NCBI GenBank assembly: GCA_004553095.1
Contig: SFMJ01000017.1
Coordinates: 1-20,299, forward strand
From: Bacteroidales bacterium
GTDB taxonomy: Bacteria; Bacteroidota; Bacteroidia; Bacteroidales; Muribaculaceae
Reading direction: 5' to 3'
Length of the DNA: 20,299 nucleotides
Position numbers and translations under genes: made by a program. How positions within the stretch are numbered: position 1 is the first letter of the stretch; the number at the start of each line of letters is the position of its first letter. Positions 7,526 to 14,387 of this stretch are shown one piece after another. The notes beneath the pieces are model-generated. The model made no database searches, was not told the origin of the DNA, and saw only the letters and a program-made list of their open reading frames with translations.

Positions 7526-8986
7526 TTATTTTTTAGAGCACTTGCAAGAGCATCCGTGGTCCTCTTTCCAGGCTTGGCAAGGCATCTTTCCACAGCCGTC
7601 GAAGCAGTAGGTGCATATCCTCTCCTTGGGGAGGCCGATACTCTCGACAAGATCTTCTATCTTGCAGAATTTCAGCGATGTAAGACCCAATCTGCGGGCT
7701 ATTTCATCGACCATGTGCTGATATTCGGGTGTGCCGGTGGTGGCATACTGCTCGAGTCGCGCCGAGGGATCACCCTCCAGGTCGCCGATGACTCGGCGTG
7801 TGATAAGTTCCATGTCGCTCTCGGAGTTGGTAAAGGAGATGTAGGGACATCCATACACCAGCGGAGGGCAGGAGATGCGAGCATGCACCGAGCGAGCTCC
7901 GCGCTCGAAGAAGACATTCACGTTGTCACCAAGTTGCGTGCCACGCACTATCGAGTCGTCGCAGAAGACCACGTCGCGTCCTTGGAGCATCGCTCGATTG
8001 GTGATCAGTTTCATCTTTGCCACCAACGCTCGTCGATCCTGTGAACTGGGAGTGAAACTGCGAGGCCATGTCGGAGTGTATTTCAACACTGCCCGACGAT
8101 AGGGGATACCACTACCCTCGGCATAACCTAATGCAAAACCGACTCCGGAGTCGGGGATACCACACACCAGGTCAGCCTCGGTCTTGTCTTCGCGACCCAT
8201 GGCACGGCCTGCCGCCTCTCTCACATATTCGGTGTTGATGCCATCATAGTCGGAAGCCGGGAAACCATAATATACCCACAAGAAAGAGCATATCTGCTCG
8301 CGGTTTGCACCCTCCTGCAGCACTTCGACGCCATCAGCCTTGATCTTCACGATCTCGCCCGGAAGGACATCTCTGACATATTCATAACCAAGATTGGGAA
8401 ATGAACTCGTCTCGCTCGCCAAGGCATATCCATCTTTCCCCTTGCCGATGATGATAGGGGTGCGCCCCAAATAGTCGCGCGCAGCTATGATGCCATCTTC
8501 GGTGAGCACCAACATCGAGCATGAACCCTCTATGCGGCTATACACCAGGTTGATGCCGTCGACATAATCTTTCCCCATGTTGATAAGAAGCGCCACCAAT
8601 TCCGTCTGATTGATCTTATTGGCTGACATCTCACTGAAATGCATACCCTGCTCCAACAGACTCGACGCTATGGCGCGAGCATTGTTGACACGCGCCACTG
8701 TCACTACGGCATATTTGCCAAGATGAGAATTGACTATAATCGGCTGTGGATCGGTGTCACTGATCGAACCGACTCCCGAGTTACCCCGGAATGAGTCTAA
8801 TTCATCCTCAAATTTCGGACGAAAATAACTGCGACTCAAACTGTGAATGGCGCGATTGAAGCCATTCTCTCCGTCGTAGGTCACCATACCTCCACATCGT
8901 GTGCCAAGATGTGAATGATAGTCCGTGCCATAGAACAAATCATTGACTATCGGACGATTAGCGATCACACCAAAAAAACCTCCCAT
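7526..8986 (-). CDS. Amidophosphoribosyltransferase-like protein lacking the catalytic cysteine
   Basis: PurF makes phosphoribosylamine from PRPP and glutamine, the first step of purine synthesis. This 486-residue protein has the PurF layout: an Ntn-type glutaminase domain (about 1-225), then a phosphoribosyltransferase domain with the PRPP loop VVFCDDSIVRGT (339-350). Four cysteines match the iron-sulfur ligand positions of the B. subtilis type (C233 in ICSFLW, C373 in SCPPL, C458 and C461 in ICTYC). However, the N terminus reads MGGFFGVI where glutamine-using PurF has MCG(I/V); the nucleophilic cysteine is replaced by glycine and no propeptide is present. The glutaminase half is therefore probably inactive. 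From memory, such a paralog is widespread in Bacteroidales beside a normal PurF. The tail adds C465, C470, C479, C481 and C483. It lies 123 bases upstream of the TPR/OB gene. Confidence 0.82.
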   Translation of the reverse strand: MGGFFGVIANRPIVNDLFYGTDYHSHLGTRCGGMVTYDGENGFNRAIHSLSRSYFRPKFEDELDSFRGNSGVGSISDTDPQPIIVNSHLGKYAVVTVARVNNARAIASSLLEQGMHFSEMSANKINQTELVALLINMGKDYVDGINLVYSRIEGSCSMLVLTEDGIIAARDYLGRTPIIIGKGKDGYALASETSSFPNLGYEYVRDVLPGEIVKIKADGVEVLQEGANREQICSFLWVYYGFPASDYDGINTEYVREAAGRAMGREDKTEADLVCGIPDSGVGFALGYAEGSGIPYRRAVLKYTPTWPRSFTPSSQDRRALVAKMKLITNRAMLQGRDVVFCDDSIVRGTQLGDNVNVFFERGARSVHARISCPPLVYGCPYISFTNSESDMELITRRVIGDLEGDPSARLEQYATTGTPEYQHMVDEIARRLGLTSLKFCKIEDLVESIGLPKERICTYCFDGCGKMPCQAWKEDHGCSCKCSKK

Positions 8987-9064
8987 AAAAATCTATATAT
9001 TAAAATTGAAGTAATGATTATTCTGACTTTACGTTATTTCGATGATGGGTCTTGTTTTCGACTG

Positions 9065-9097
9065 CAAATTTAAGGATTTTATTGCGATTCTTACAAC
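9065..9097 (-). promoter_or_regulatory. Probable promoter of the PurF-like gene
   Basis: On the minus strand TAAATTTG (9065-9072) fits the Bacteroidetes -7 box perfectly. A GTTG (9094-9097) lies 21 bases upstream as a weaker -33. The predicted leader is about 70 bases. It is arranged back to back with the peptidase promoter at 9124-9155. Confidence 0.5.
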
Positions 9098-9123
9098 TAT
9101 TCAAGCATAATTTGCTTTACTTT

Positions 9124-9155
9124 TTTGCCAATATGCCAATTTTTCGCTAATATTG
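9124..9155 (+). promoter_or_regulatory. Bacteroidetes promoter of the C1B peptidase operon
   Basis: TTTG (9124-9127) and TAATATTG (9148-9155) are separated by exactly 20 bases; the -7 box differs from TAnnTTTG at one position. Transcription would start near 9162 and give a leader of about 40 bases. It probably drives the three overlapping genes to 12719. Confidence 0.65.
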
Positions 9156-9199
9156 CACCAAGATTACTGAAAATTTTTCATTAATACCATAAACTACAC

Positions 9200-10429
9200 A
9201 TGAAAAGATTATCAATCATGGCAGTCGGAACGATGATTGCCGCCTCTCTCTTCGCTACGGATCGTATGGCCCCCGCCGCCGAGCCGGAAGTAGTCAACCC
9301 CGATTCTACCGGGTTCACCTTCACCGATGTGAAGATCAATAAGACCGGTTCGGTCAAGGATCAGAATAAGTCGGGCACATGCTGGGCATTCTCCGGAGTG
9401 TCTACCTTGGAGGATAATGTTCTTCGCAAGGGTGGCCCGGAATTGGACATCTCGGAGATGTTCATCGTGCGTCATGCCTATATCGACAAGGCTAAGAAGT
9501 TTATGCGCATGAATGGCAACATCACTTTCGCTCAGGGTGGCTCTTGGGGCGATGTGCTCAACATGACCATGCAGTATGGAGCGATGCCCGAAGAAGCTTA
9601 CACCGGCTTGAACTATGGCGAAGCGAAGCATTCTCACTATGAGATGGCAGAGGCTATGGAGGCATATCTCCGCGCTGTCTTGAATCGCGGCCAAAAGAAT
9701 AGCAAACTCACCGACGCCTGGCTCCCCGGCCTGATCGGCATCCTCGATGCCTATCTTGGCCCCCTCCCCGAGTCTTTTACATATAAGGGCAAAACATACA
9801 CTCCTCAGTCTTGGGCTAAGGAGATGGGGCTCGAGCCGGAGAATTTCGTGAATATCACCAGTTATACCCACCATCCCTTCTATGAGAGTTTCATCCTCGA
9901 AATCCCCGACAACTGGGCATGGACTCGCAGCATGAACGTGCCGATGGAGGAAATGCAACGCATCGTCGACAATGCTCTCGACAAGGGCTGGACCGTGATG
10001 TGGGCTGCCGACGTGTCGGAGGGTGGTTTCAAGTGGACCAAGGGCTATGCCCTCCTCCCCGACGATAAGGATACCAAGGATATGACCGACACCGAACTCA
10101 GCCGCTGGGTAAAACTCTCTGACAAGGATCGCGCCGACGCCAAGTTCGACATCAAAGGCCCCATCAAGGAGAAGACTGTGTCGCAAGAGTCTCGACAGAA
10201 GACTTTCGATAATTTCGAGACCACCGACGATCATGGCATGGTGATCGTGGGCACTGCCACCGACCAGGAGGGAAATAAGTATTATAAGGTAAAAAATTCT
10301 TGGGACACCAATCAGATATATGATGGCTATCTCTATGTGTCGATGCCCTTCTTCTTGGAGAAGACTCTCGGCGTGGGCGTACACAAGGATGCCATTCCCG
10401 CTGACATAAACAAGAAATGTAAATGGTAG
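9200..10429 (+). CDS. Secreted C1B-family cysteine peptidase (bleomycin hydrolase / PepC-like)
   Basis: This is a 409-residue papain-fold peptidase. The oxyanion glutamine (Q55 in VKDQNKSG), catalytic cysteine (C61 in SGTCWAFS), histidine (H345 in DDHGMVIVG) and asparagine (N366 in KNSWDT) are all present and in order. The long insertions between C61 and H345 are typical of the C1B group (aminopeptidase C/bleomycin hydrolase), which trims peptides from the N terminus. A signal peptide (MKRLSIMAVGTMIAASLFA, residues 1-19) places it outside the cytoplasm, unlike classical PepC but as seen in Bacteroidetes homologs. Its stop codon overlaps the start of the GT2 gene by seven bases (ATGGTAG), suggesting translational coupling. 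The functional link between a peptidase and glycosyltransferases is not obvious. Confidence 0.9.
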   Translation: MKRLSIMAVGTMIAASLFATDRMAPAAEPEVVNPDSTGFTFTDVKINKTGSVKDQNKSGTCWAFSGVSTLEDNVLRKGGPELDISEMFIVRHAYIDKAKKFMRMNGNITFAQGGSWGDVLNMTMQYGAMPEEAYTGLNYGEAKHSHYEMAEAMEAYLRAVLNRGQKNSKLTDAWLPGLIGILDAYLGPLPESFTYKGKTYTPQSWAKEMGLEPENFVNITSYTHHPFYESFILEIPDNWAWTRSMNVPMEEMQRIVDNALDKGWTVMWAADVSEGGFKWTKGYALLPDDKDTKDMTDTELSRWVKLSDKDRADAKFDIKGPIKEKTVSQESRQKTFDNFETTDDHGMVIVGTATDQEGNKYYKVKNSWDTNQIYDGYLYVSMPFFLEKTLGVGVHKDAIPADINKKCKW

Positions 10430-11400
10430 AAATCTCTGTCATAGTCGTAACATACAATCAGGAGGATAGCATCGCTCGCACTCTCGATTCGATCTTGTCT
10501 CAGCGGCTTGATGTCGAGTATGAGATCGTGATCGGTGACGACGCATCGACCGATGCCACCGGCGATATATGCCAAGACTATGCACGCAGATTTCCGGATA
10601 AGATATGTTATCTGCGACGCCCACAGAACATGGGCGTCGTGGATAATTATTTTGATTGCATCCGCCGTGCGCGAGGCAATTGGATAGCTGATTGCGCCGG
10701 CGATGATGTCTGGGTCGACGACACGAAGTTGCAGAGCCAGCTCAATGTGGTGCGCGAGTATAGCGACGTGTCGATGGTAGCCACCGACTGGATGTGTCGC
10801 GACTCTCAGACCGGCGAGTTATCGCGCCAATCCAATGCCCTTCCCCCTCGCGGCATGGAGTTCTACCCCCCGGGCACACTCCTGACAGACATCGTGACCC
10901 AGCGACGTATGGTCCATCTCTGCACCGCCCTCTATAGCCGCGATCTAATCATCGATTTTGCCGACCGTCACCCCTCGCTCTGCCTCGACCGGGAGTTCGC
11001 TTGCGAAGATTTGCAAATCATCCTCGCCATGGCTCATGCCGGCAGAGTGGTGATACTCCCTCAGATTACCCTCCATTATAGCATCGGGCATGATTCGGTG
11101 TCTCACCGTAAGGAGCCGGACCAAATGTTCGAGTATACTCGCCGAGTCGTGAGGCAGTCGCTGATGTTGCAGAGACATTTCAACGTCTCTGGCGATGAGG
11201 TCCGCGAGTTCAACAGCCGCAGGATAGAGTATCTCGCTTCCCTCGCCTTCAGATGCGACAGCCGCTCGAATCGCGAGATTGTGGCGCGATTCATCAAGCA
11301 ATATGACATCACCCCCACCCTCAAGACTCGCATCTATCTCCGGATCATGTCTTCTTCATTCACTCAGCGACTCGCCCGCAAGATTATCGACGCGTTATGA
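10423..11400 (+). CDS. Glycosyltransferase family 2
   Basis: This 325-residue cytoplasmic protein has a GT-A fold. The N terminus EISVIVVTYNQEDSIARTLD and the segment EIVIGDDASTDATGDI (about 34-49) are the classic GT2 nucleotide-sugar binding region. A DDVW sequence near residue 94, preceded by WIADCAGD, corresponds to the metal-binding DXD region. CEDLQI near 193 is a likely acceptor/catalytic-base ED motif. It probably adds one sugar to a cell-surface glycan; donor and acceptor cannot be read from sequence. The start overlaps the peptidase stop by seven bases and its stop (TGA) overlaps the next start by four (ATGA), so all three genes are probably one translationally coupled operon. No membrane segment is evident. 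Confidence 0.9.
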   Translation: MVEISVIVVTYNQEDSIARTLDSILSQRLDVEYEIVIGDDASTDATGDICQDYARRFPDKICYLRRPQNMGVVDNYFDCIRRARGNWIADCAGDDVWVDDTKLQSQLNVVREYSDVSMVATDWMCRDSQTGELSRQSNALPPRGMEFYPPGTLLTDIVTQRRMVHLCTALYSRDLIIDFADRHPSLCLDREFACEDLQIILAMAHAGRVVILPQITLHYSIGHDSVSHRKEPDQMFEYTRRVVRQSLMLQRHFNVSGDEVREFNSRRIEYLASLAFRCDSRSNREIVARFIKQYDITPTLKTRIYLRIMSSSFTQRLARKIIDAL

Positions 11401-12719
11401 AACGAATCCTATTCTCCACCCAGGGCTATCCGGGCGACGAATATACCGAGAAATCATTCGTCGACCCTCAGTTGCGTAGCATGCTGAAGTGGGCAGATGA
11501 AGTGGTGTTGCTCCCCACCGATCCAAAGCCTTGTCTCCGTCGTTATGAGGAGTCTCTACCTCCGGGGGTAAGTGTCGACCGCTCGATGGCGCAGGATCGC
11601 CTGCTCCACTCCAAGTTGCTCCGCATCTTCTATCTGTTTCACCCCTTCGTGTGGAGGGCTATATGGAGGATGCGCCATGAGCCTCGAGGATGGAAGCAAT
11701 GGGGCAAAGGGGTGCTGACTGCCATCAATACCGTTGTCACTTCGCGCATCATCAAGAGGGTGACTCGAAGGCATAATATGACCCCGGATGATACGATATT
11801 TTTCAGCCTATGGACCTTTGAAGCCGCCTATGGCATGGCTCATCTGGCAGACAAGGAGGGGTGGAAGGTAGTGACTCGTGCCCACCGTTATGATCTCTTC
11901 GATATCGAGCCGGTGGTGTTCAGATCGCAGAGTCTTCGCGATCTTTTGTTAGAGAATATCTACAAAGTAATCTGCATCTCCGAGGAGGGTCGAGAGTATC
12001 TGTCGCAACGCTATCCTCGTCATCGCGACCGCTTTGTCACTATATATCTCGGATCGACCCGCACCCATACTCCCCTGTCGCGTCAAGATAGAGAAGCCGC
12101 CCGCCGGACTTTAAGCCGATCAGCCGGAATAGATACGATCACCTTTGCCAGTGCCATACGTCTTGAGAGCATCAAGCAACCACTGTTGATACTAAGGACC
12201 TTGGATGCATTGTCAGGGCTTCTCCCCGACAAGCAGATAGTATGGCATGTGATGGGCACCGGCACGCTGATGGAAAGCATGGAGAGAGCCATATCTAACC
12301 TTACAAGACCCAACTTGAAGGTGATCATGCACGGAGTGATGGACAATCAAGAGATTCAGAAATTATATGCCACAACACCACCCGATTGGTTTATCTTACT
12401 AAGCCGTAGCGAGGGTGTGCCGGTGTGTCTTGGCGAGGCTATGAGTTATGGCATACCGGTGATCTCGACAGATGTGGATCAAGTCGGGGAACTTGTCACA
12501 TCCGAAACCGGCATATTGCTCCGTCCCGGCAAAGGGGAGCCGGAAGAGAAGATGGCAGCGGAATATGCCCAAATCATAGCCCAAGAGATCTCCCATCCCG
12601 ACAAAGTAGCCGAAAAGGGAGAAAAAGCCCTAACCCGCTGGGAAGAAATGTTCAACAGCAAGAGCCTAACCAACCAGGTCAGCAATCTCCTGAAAGAATT
12701 ATTTGTAGAGTTTGAATGA
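11397..12719 (+). CDS. Glycosyltransferase family 4 (GT-B fold)
   Basis: This 440-residue protein ends with the diagnostic GT4 donor-site region: SRSEGVPVCLGEAMSYGIPVI contains the E-x7-E pair, followed by STDVDQVGELV. The middle segment ITFASAIRLESIKQPLLIL matches the usual start of the second Rossmann domain. The N-terminal half is less conserved, as expected for the acceptor-binding domain. A retaining sugar transfer to a lipid-linked or surface glycan is inferred. It follows the GT2 gene with a four-base ATGA overlap. Its last 21 bases overlap the 3' end of rnhB on the opposite strand, so neither gene leaves room for a conventional terminator between them. Confidence 0.88.
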   Translation: MKRILFSTQGYPGDEYTEKSFVDPQLRSMLKWADEVVLLPTDPKPCLRRYEESLPPGVSVDRSMAQDRLLHSKLLRIFYLFHPFVWRAIWRMRHEPRGWKQWGKGVLTAINTVVTSRIIKRVTRRHNMTPDDTIFFSLWTFEAAYGMAHLADKEGWKVVTRAHRYDLFDIEPVVFRSQSLRDLLLENIYKVICISEEGREYLSQRYPRHRDRFVTIYLGSTRTHTPLSRQDREAARRTLSRSAGIDTITFASAIRLESIKQPLLILRTLDALSGLLPDKQIVWHVMGTGTLMESMERAISNLTRPNLKVIMHGVMDNQEIQKLYATTPPDWFILLSRSEGVPVCLGEAMSYGIPVISTDVDQVGELVTSETGILLRPGKGEPEEKMAAEYAQIIAQEISHPDKVAEKGEKALTRWEEMFNSKSLTNQVSNLLKELFVEFE

Positions 12720-13295
12720 TTTTCGGTGGAGGGGGGTTATGCCTTGGCGGCGGATTCCTTCGTAGTGGGCTTTGGTGGGATAGCCCATGTTATCCTCCCA
12801 ACCGTAGCCGGGGTATTGCTCGGCATATTGCTTCATCAGTCGGTCGCGATGGGTCTTGGCGAGAATCGACGCAGCAGCTATCGACATAAAAGTGGCGTCA
12901 CCCTTCACCACCGTGTGGTGAGGAATGTCAATCATGCGCTGCGGATCAAGATAGGGACGAAATTTATTGCCATCCACCAGGATATGTTCGGGGCGTAGCG
13001 ACAGTGCATCCAAGGCACGCTGCATACCGACGATTGATGCGTTGAGGATGTTGATATGGTCGATCTCCTCGGCATCTACCATCACTACAGCCCACGCTAC
13101 AGCCTCACGCTCGATCTTGACACGAAGTTGCTCGCGTATTGAGGCTGTCAACTGCTTGGAGTCATTAAGCTCGGCAGACTCGAAGTCGGGAGGGAGGATC
13201 ACGGCGGCGCAACTCACCGGACCACAAAGACAACCACGGCCGGCCTCGTCACAACCGGCCTCCGCCACACCCTCTATCATACACCGTCTCAACAT
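12699..13295 (-). CDS. rnhB: Ribonuclease HII
   Basis: RNase HII nicks DNA 5' of embedded ribonucleotides and removes RNA from RNA-DNA hybrids. The 198-residue product has the signature AGCDEAGRG with D16-E17, a further acidic residue in ILVDGNKF (about 110), and KGDATFMSIAAASILAKTHRD with the conserved lysine and aspartates. Its length is normal for the family. The ATG at 13295 gives MLRRCMIEGVAEAGCDEAGRG; a start at 13280 (MIEG) is also possible. It lies eight bases after the polyprenyl synthase stop and is probably cotranscribed with it. The last seven codons, ending FKLYK, lie in the 21-base antisense overlap with the GT4 gene. Confidence 0.95.
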   Translation of the reverse strand: MLRRCMIEGVAEAGCDEAGRGCLCGPVSCAAVILPPDFESAELNDSKQLTASIREQLRVKIEREAVAWAVVMVDAEEIDHINILNASIVGMQRALDALSLRPEHILVDGNKFRPYLDPQRMIDIPHHTVVKGDATFMSIAAASILAKTHRDRLMKQYAEQYPGYGWEDNMGYPTKAHYEGIRRQGITPLHRKSFKLYK

Positions 13296-13303
13296 TAGAG
13301 TAC

Positions 13304-14269
13304 TTACATGTCACGCGCTATGATATAGTCAAAAATCTCGCTAAAGGCGCGTTTGGGTTCGCTGTCTACAAATGTATCTAGAATCTCCTTTGCCTCGCTC
13401 TGCATGTCTCTCATGCGCTTGTAGGCATATTCTATACCACCTCTGCGCTTGGCAAAGCCTATCAGCGTCTCGATAGAAGTACGATCGCGATTGTCAGCCT
13501 CCAAGAGAGCCAGCATCTGATCCCTCTCCTCTTCCGGAGCCGTGCGCAAGGCATATAGCAAGGGGAGGGTCACCTTACCCTCGCGAAGATCATTGCCCGT
13601 GGGCTTCCCTATCTTCGGATCGTCGAAATAGTCGAAGATATCATCCTTGATCTGGAAACACATGCCAAGCAATTCGGCATAACGCACCAAACGCACGCAG
13701 GCATCCTCATCAGCTCCCGCCAAGTCGGCACCAAGTCTCACACAGTTCATAAAAAGAGAGGCTGTCTTCTGCTTGATCATGCTGTAATACCCCTCCTCTT
13801 CATGCTTATGAAGTTCGGCATTAGTCATCTGATCGATCTCGCCGAGACATAACTCCTTGCCCAGATCGGAGAGGGCCTTGATCACTCGTATATTGCCACT
13901 GCGGATACCTGCTGCCAATGCGTTGGATACAAAATAGTCACCGACCAAGACCGCAACATGATTGCCCATGGCTGCGTTGATCGTCTCGACACCACGCCTC
14001 ATCGGCGTCTCATCGACTATATCATCATGGATCAAGGATGCATTGTGAAGCATTTCCAAGGCCGCTCCGGCATACAACACCTCGGACGTCACCTCGCCAA
14101 ACATGCGAGCACTCAATATCACAAGTGTCGGTCGGATCTGCTTCCCCTTGACCTGCAGATAGCGGGTCACTACATCATCCATGATTCTGTTTGATGTCTT
14201 CAAAGTCTCGACTATGATCTGGTTCATCCGGTCGAGCTCGGGACGTAGAAATTCCTGTATTTTTTTCAT
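13304..14269 (-). CDS. Polyprenyl diphosphate synthase (trans, long-chain type)
   Basis: This 321-residue all-helical prenyltransferase elongates farnesyl or geranylgeranyl diphosphate with isopentenyl diphosphate. Both aspartate-rich motifs are present: LIHDDIVDETPMRRG (first DDxxD at 82-86) and QIKDDIFDY (209-213). KGKQIRP (41-47) and GKPTGNDLREGKVTLP (221-236) are also diagnostic. Small residues before the first motif suggest a long product such as an octaprenyl-type chain for the menaquinone side chain; exact length is inference. The frame is open to 14338, but MKKIQEFLRPELDRMN at 14269 is the family-like start. A -7-like TAAATTTG (14288-14295) lies just upstream with no good -33. uvrC lies upstream and rnhB eight bases downstream. 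Confidence 0.9.
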   Translation of the reverse strand: MKKIQEFLRPELDRMNQIIVETLKTSNRIMDDVVTRYLQVKGKQIRPTLVILSARMFGEVTSEVLYAGAALEMLHNASLIHDDIVDETPMRRGVETINAAMGNHVAVLVGDYFVSNALAAGIRSGNIRVIKALSDLGKELCLGEIDQMTNAELHKHEEEGYYSMIKQKTASLFMNCVRLGADLAGADEDACVRLVRYAELLGMCFQIKDDIFDYFDDPKIGKPTGNDLREGKVTLPLLYALRTAPEEERDQMLALLEADNRDRTSIETLIGFAKRRGGIEYAYKRMRDMQSEAKEILDTFVDSEPKRAFSEIFDYIIARDM

Positions 14270-14365
14270 TTGCTTTTTTCGGAGTAGCAAATTTATAAAA
14301 ATTTCATTAAATACGCGCAGTTTATCGCGATATTTCACCCCCTTTTATCATTTTTTACCTAAATA

Positions 14366-14387
14366 GAACGAGTTTAGAGCGCTCTTA
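14366..14387. repeat. Degenerate copy of the dispersed GAACGCGCTCTTA motif
   Basis: GAACG, then AGAGCGCTCTTA with the perfect ten-base palindrome AGAGCGCTCT (14376-14385), lies immediately beside the uvrC stop codon. It shares AGCGCTCTTA with the motif at 5833, 16409 and 20134. The match is short and may be coincidental. Confidence 0.35.

Noticed and set aside
9212..10384. 390-codon open frame on the minus strand opposite the C1B peptidase
   Set aside because: The peptidase frame has the full catalytic set and signal peptide; the antisense frame has no motifs and is a shadow.
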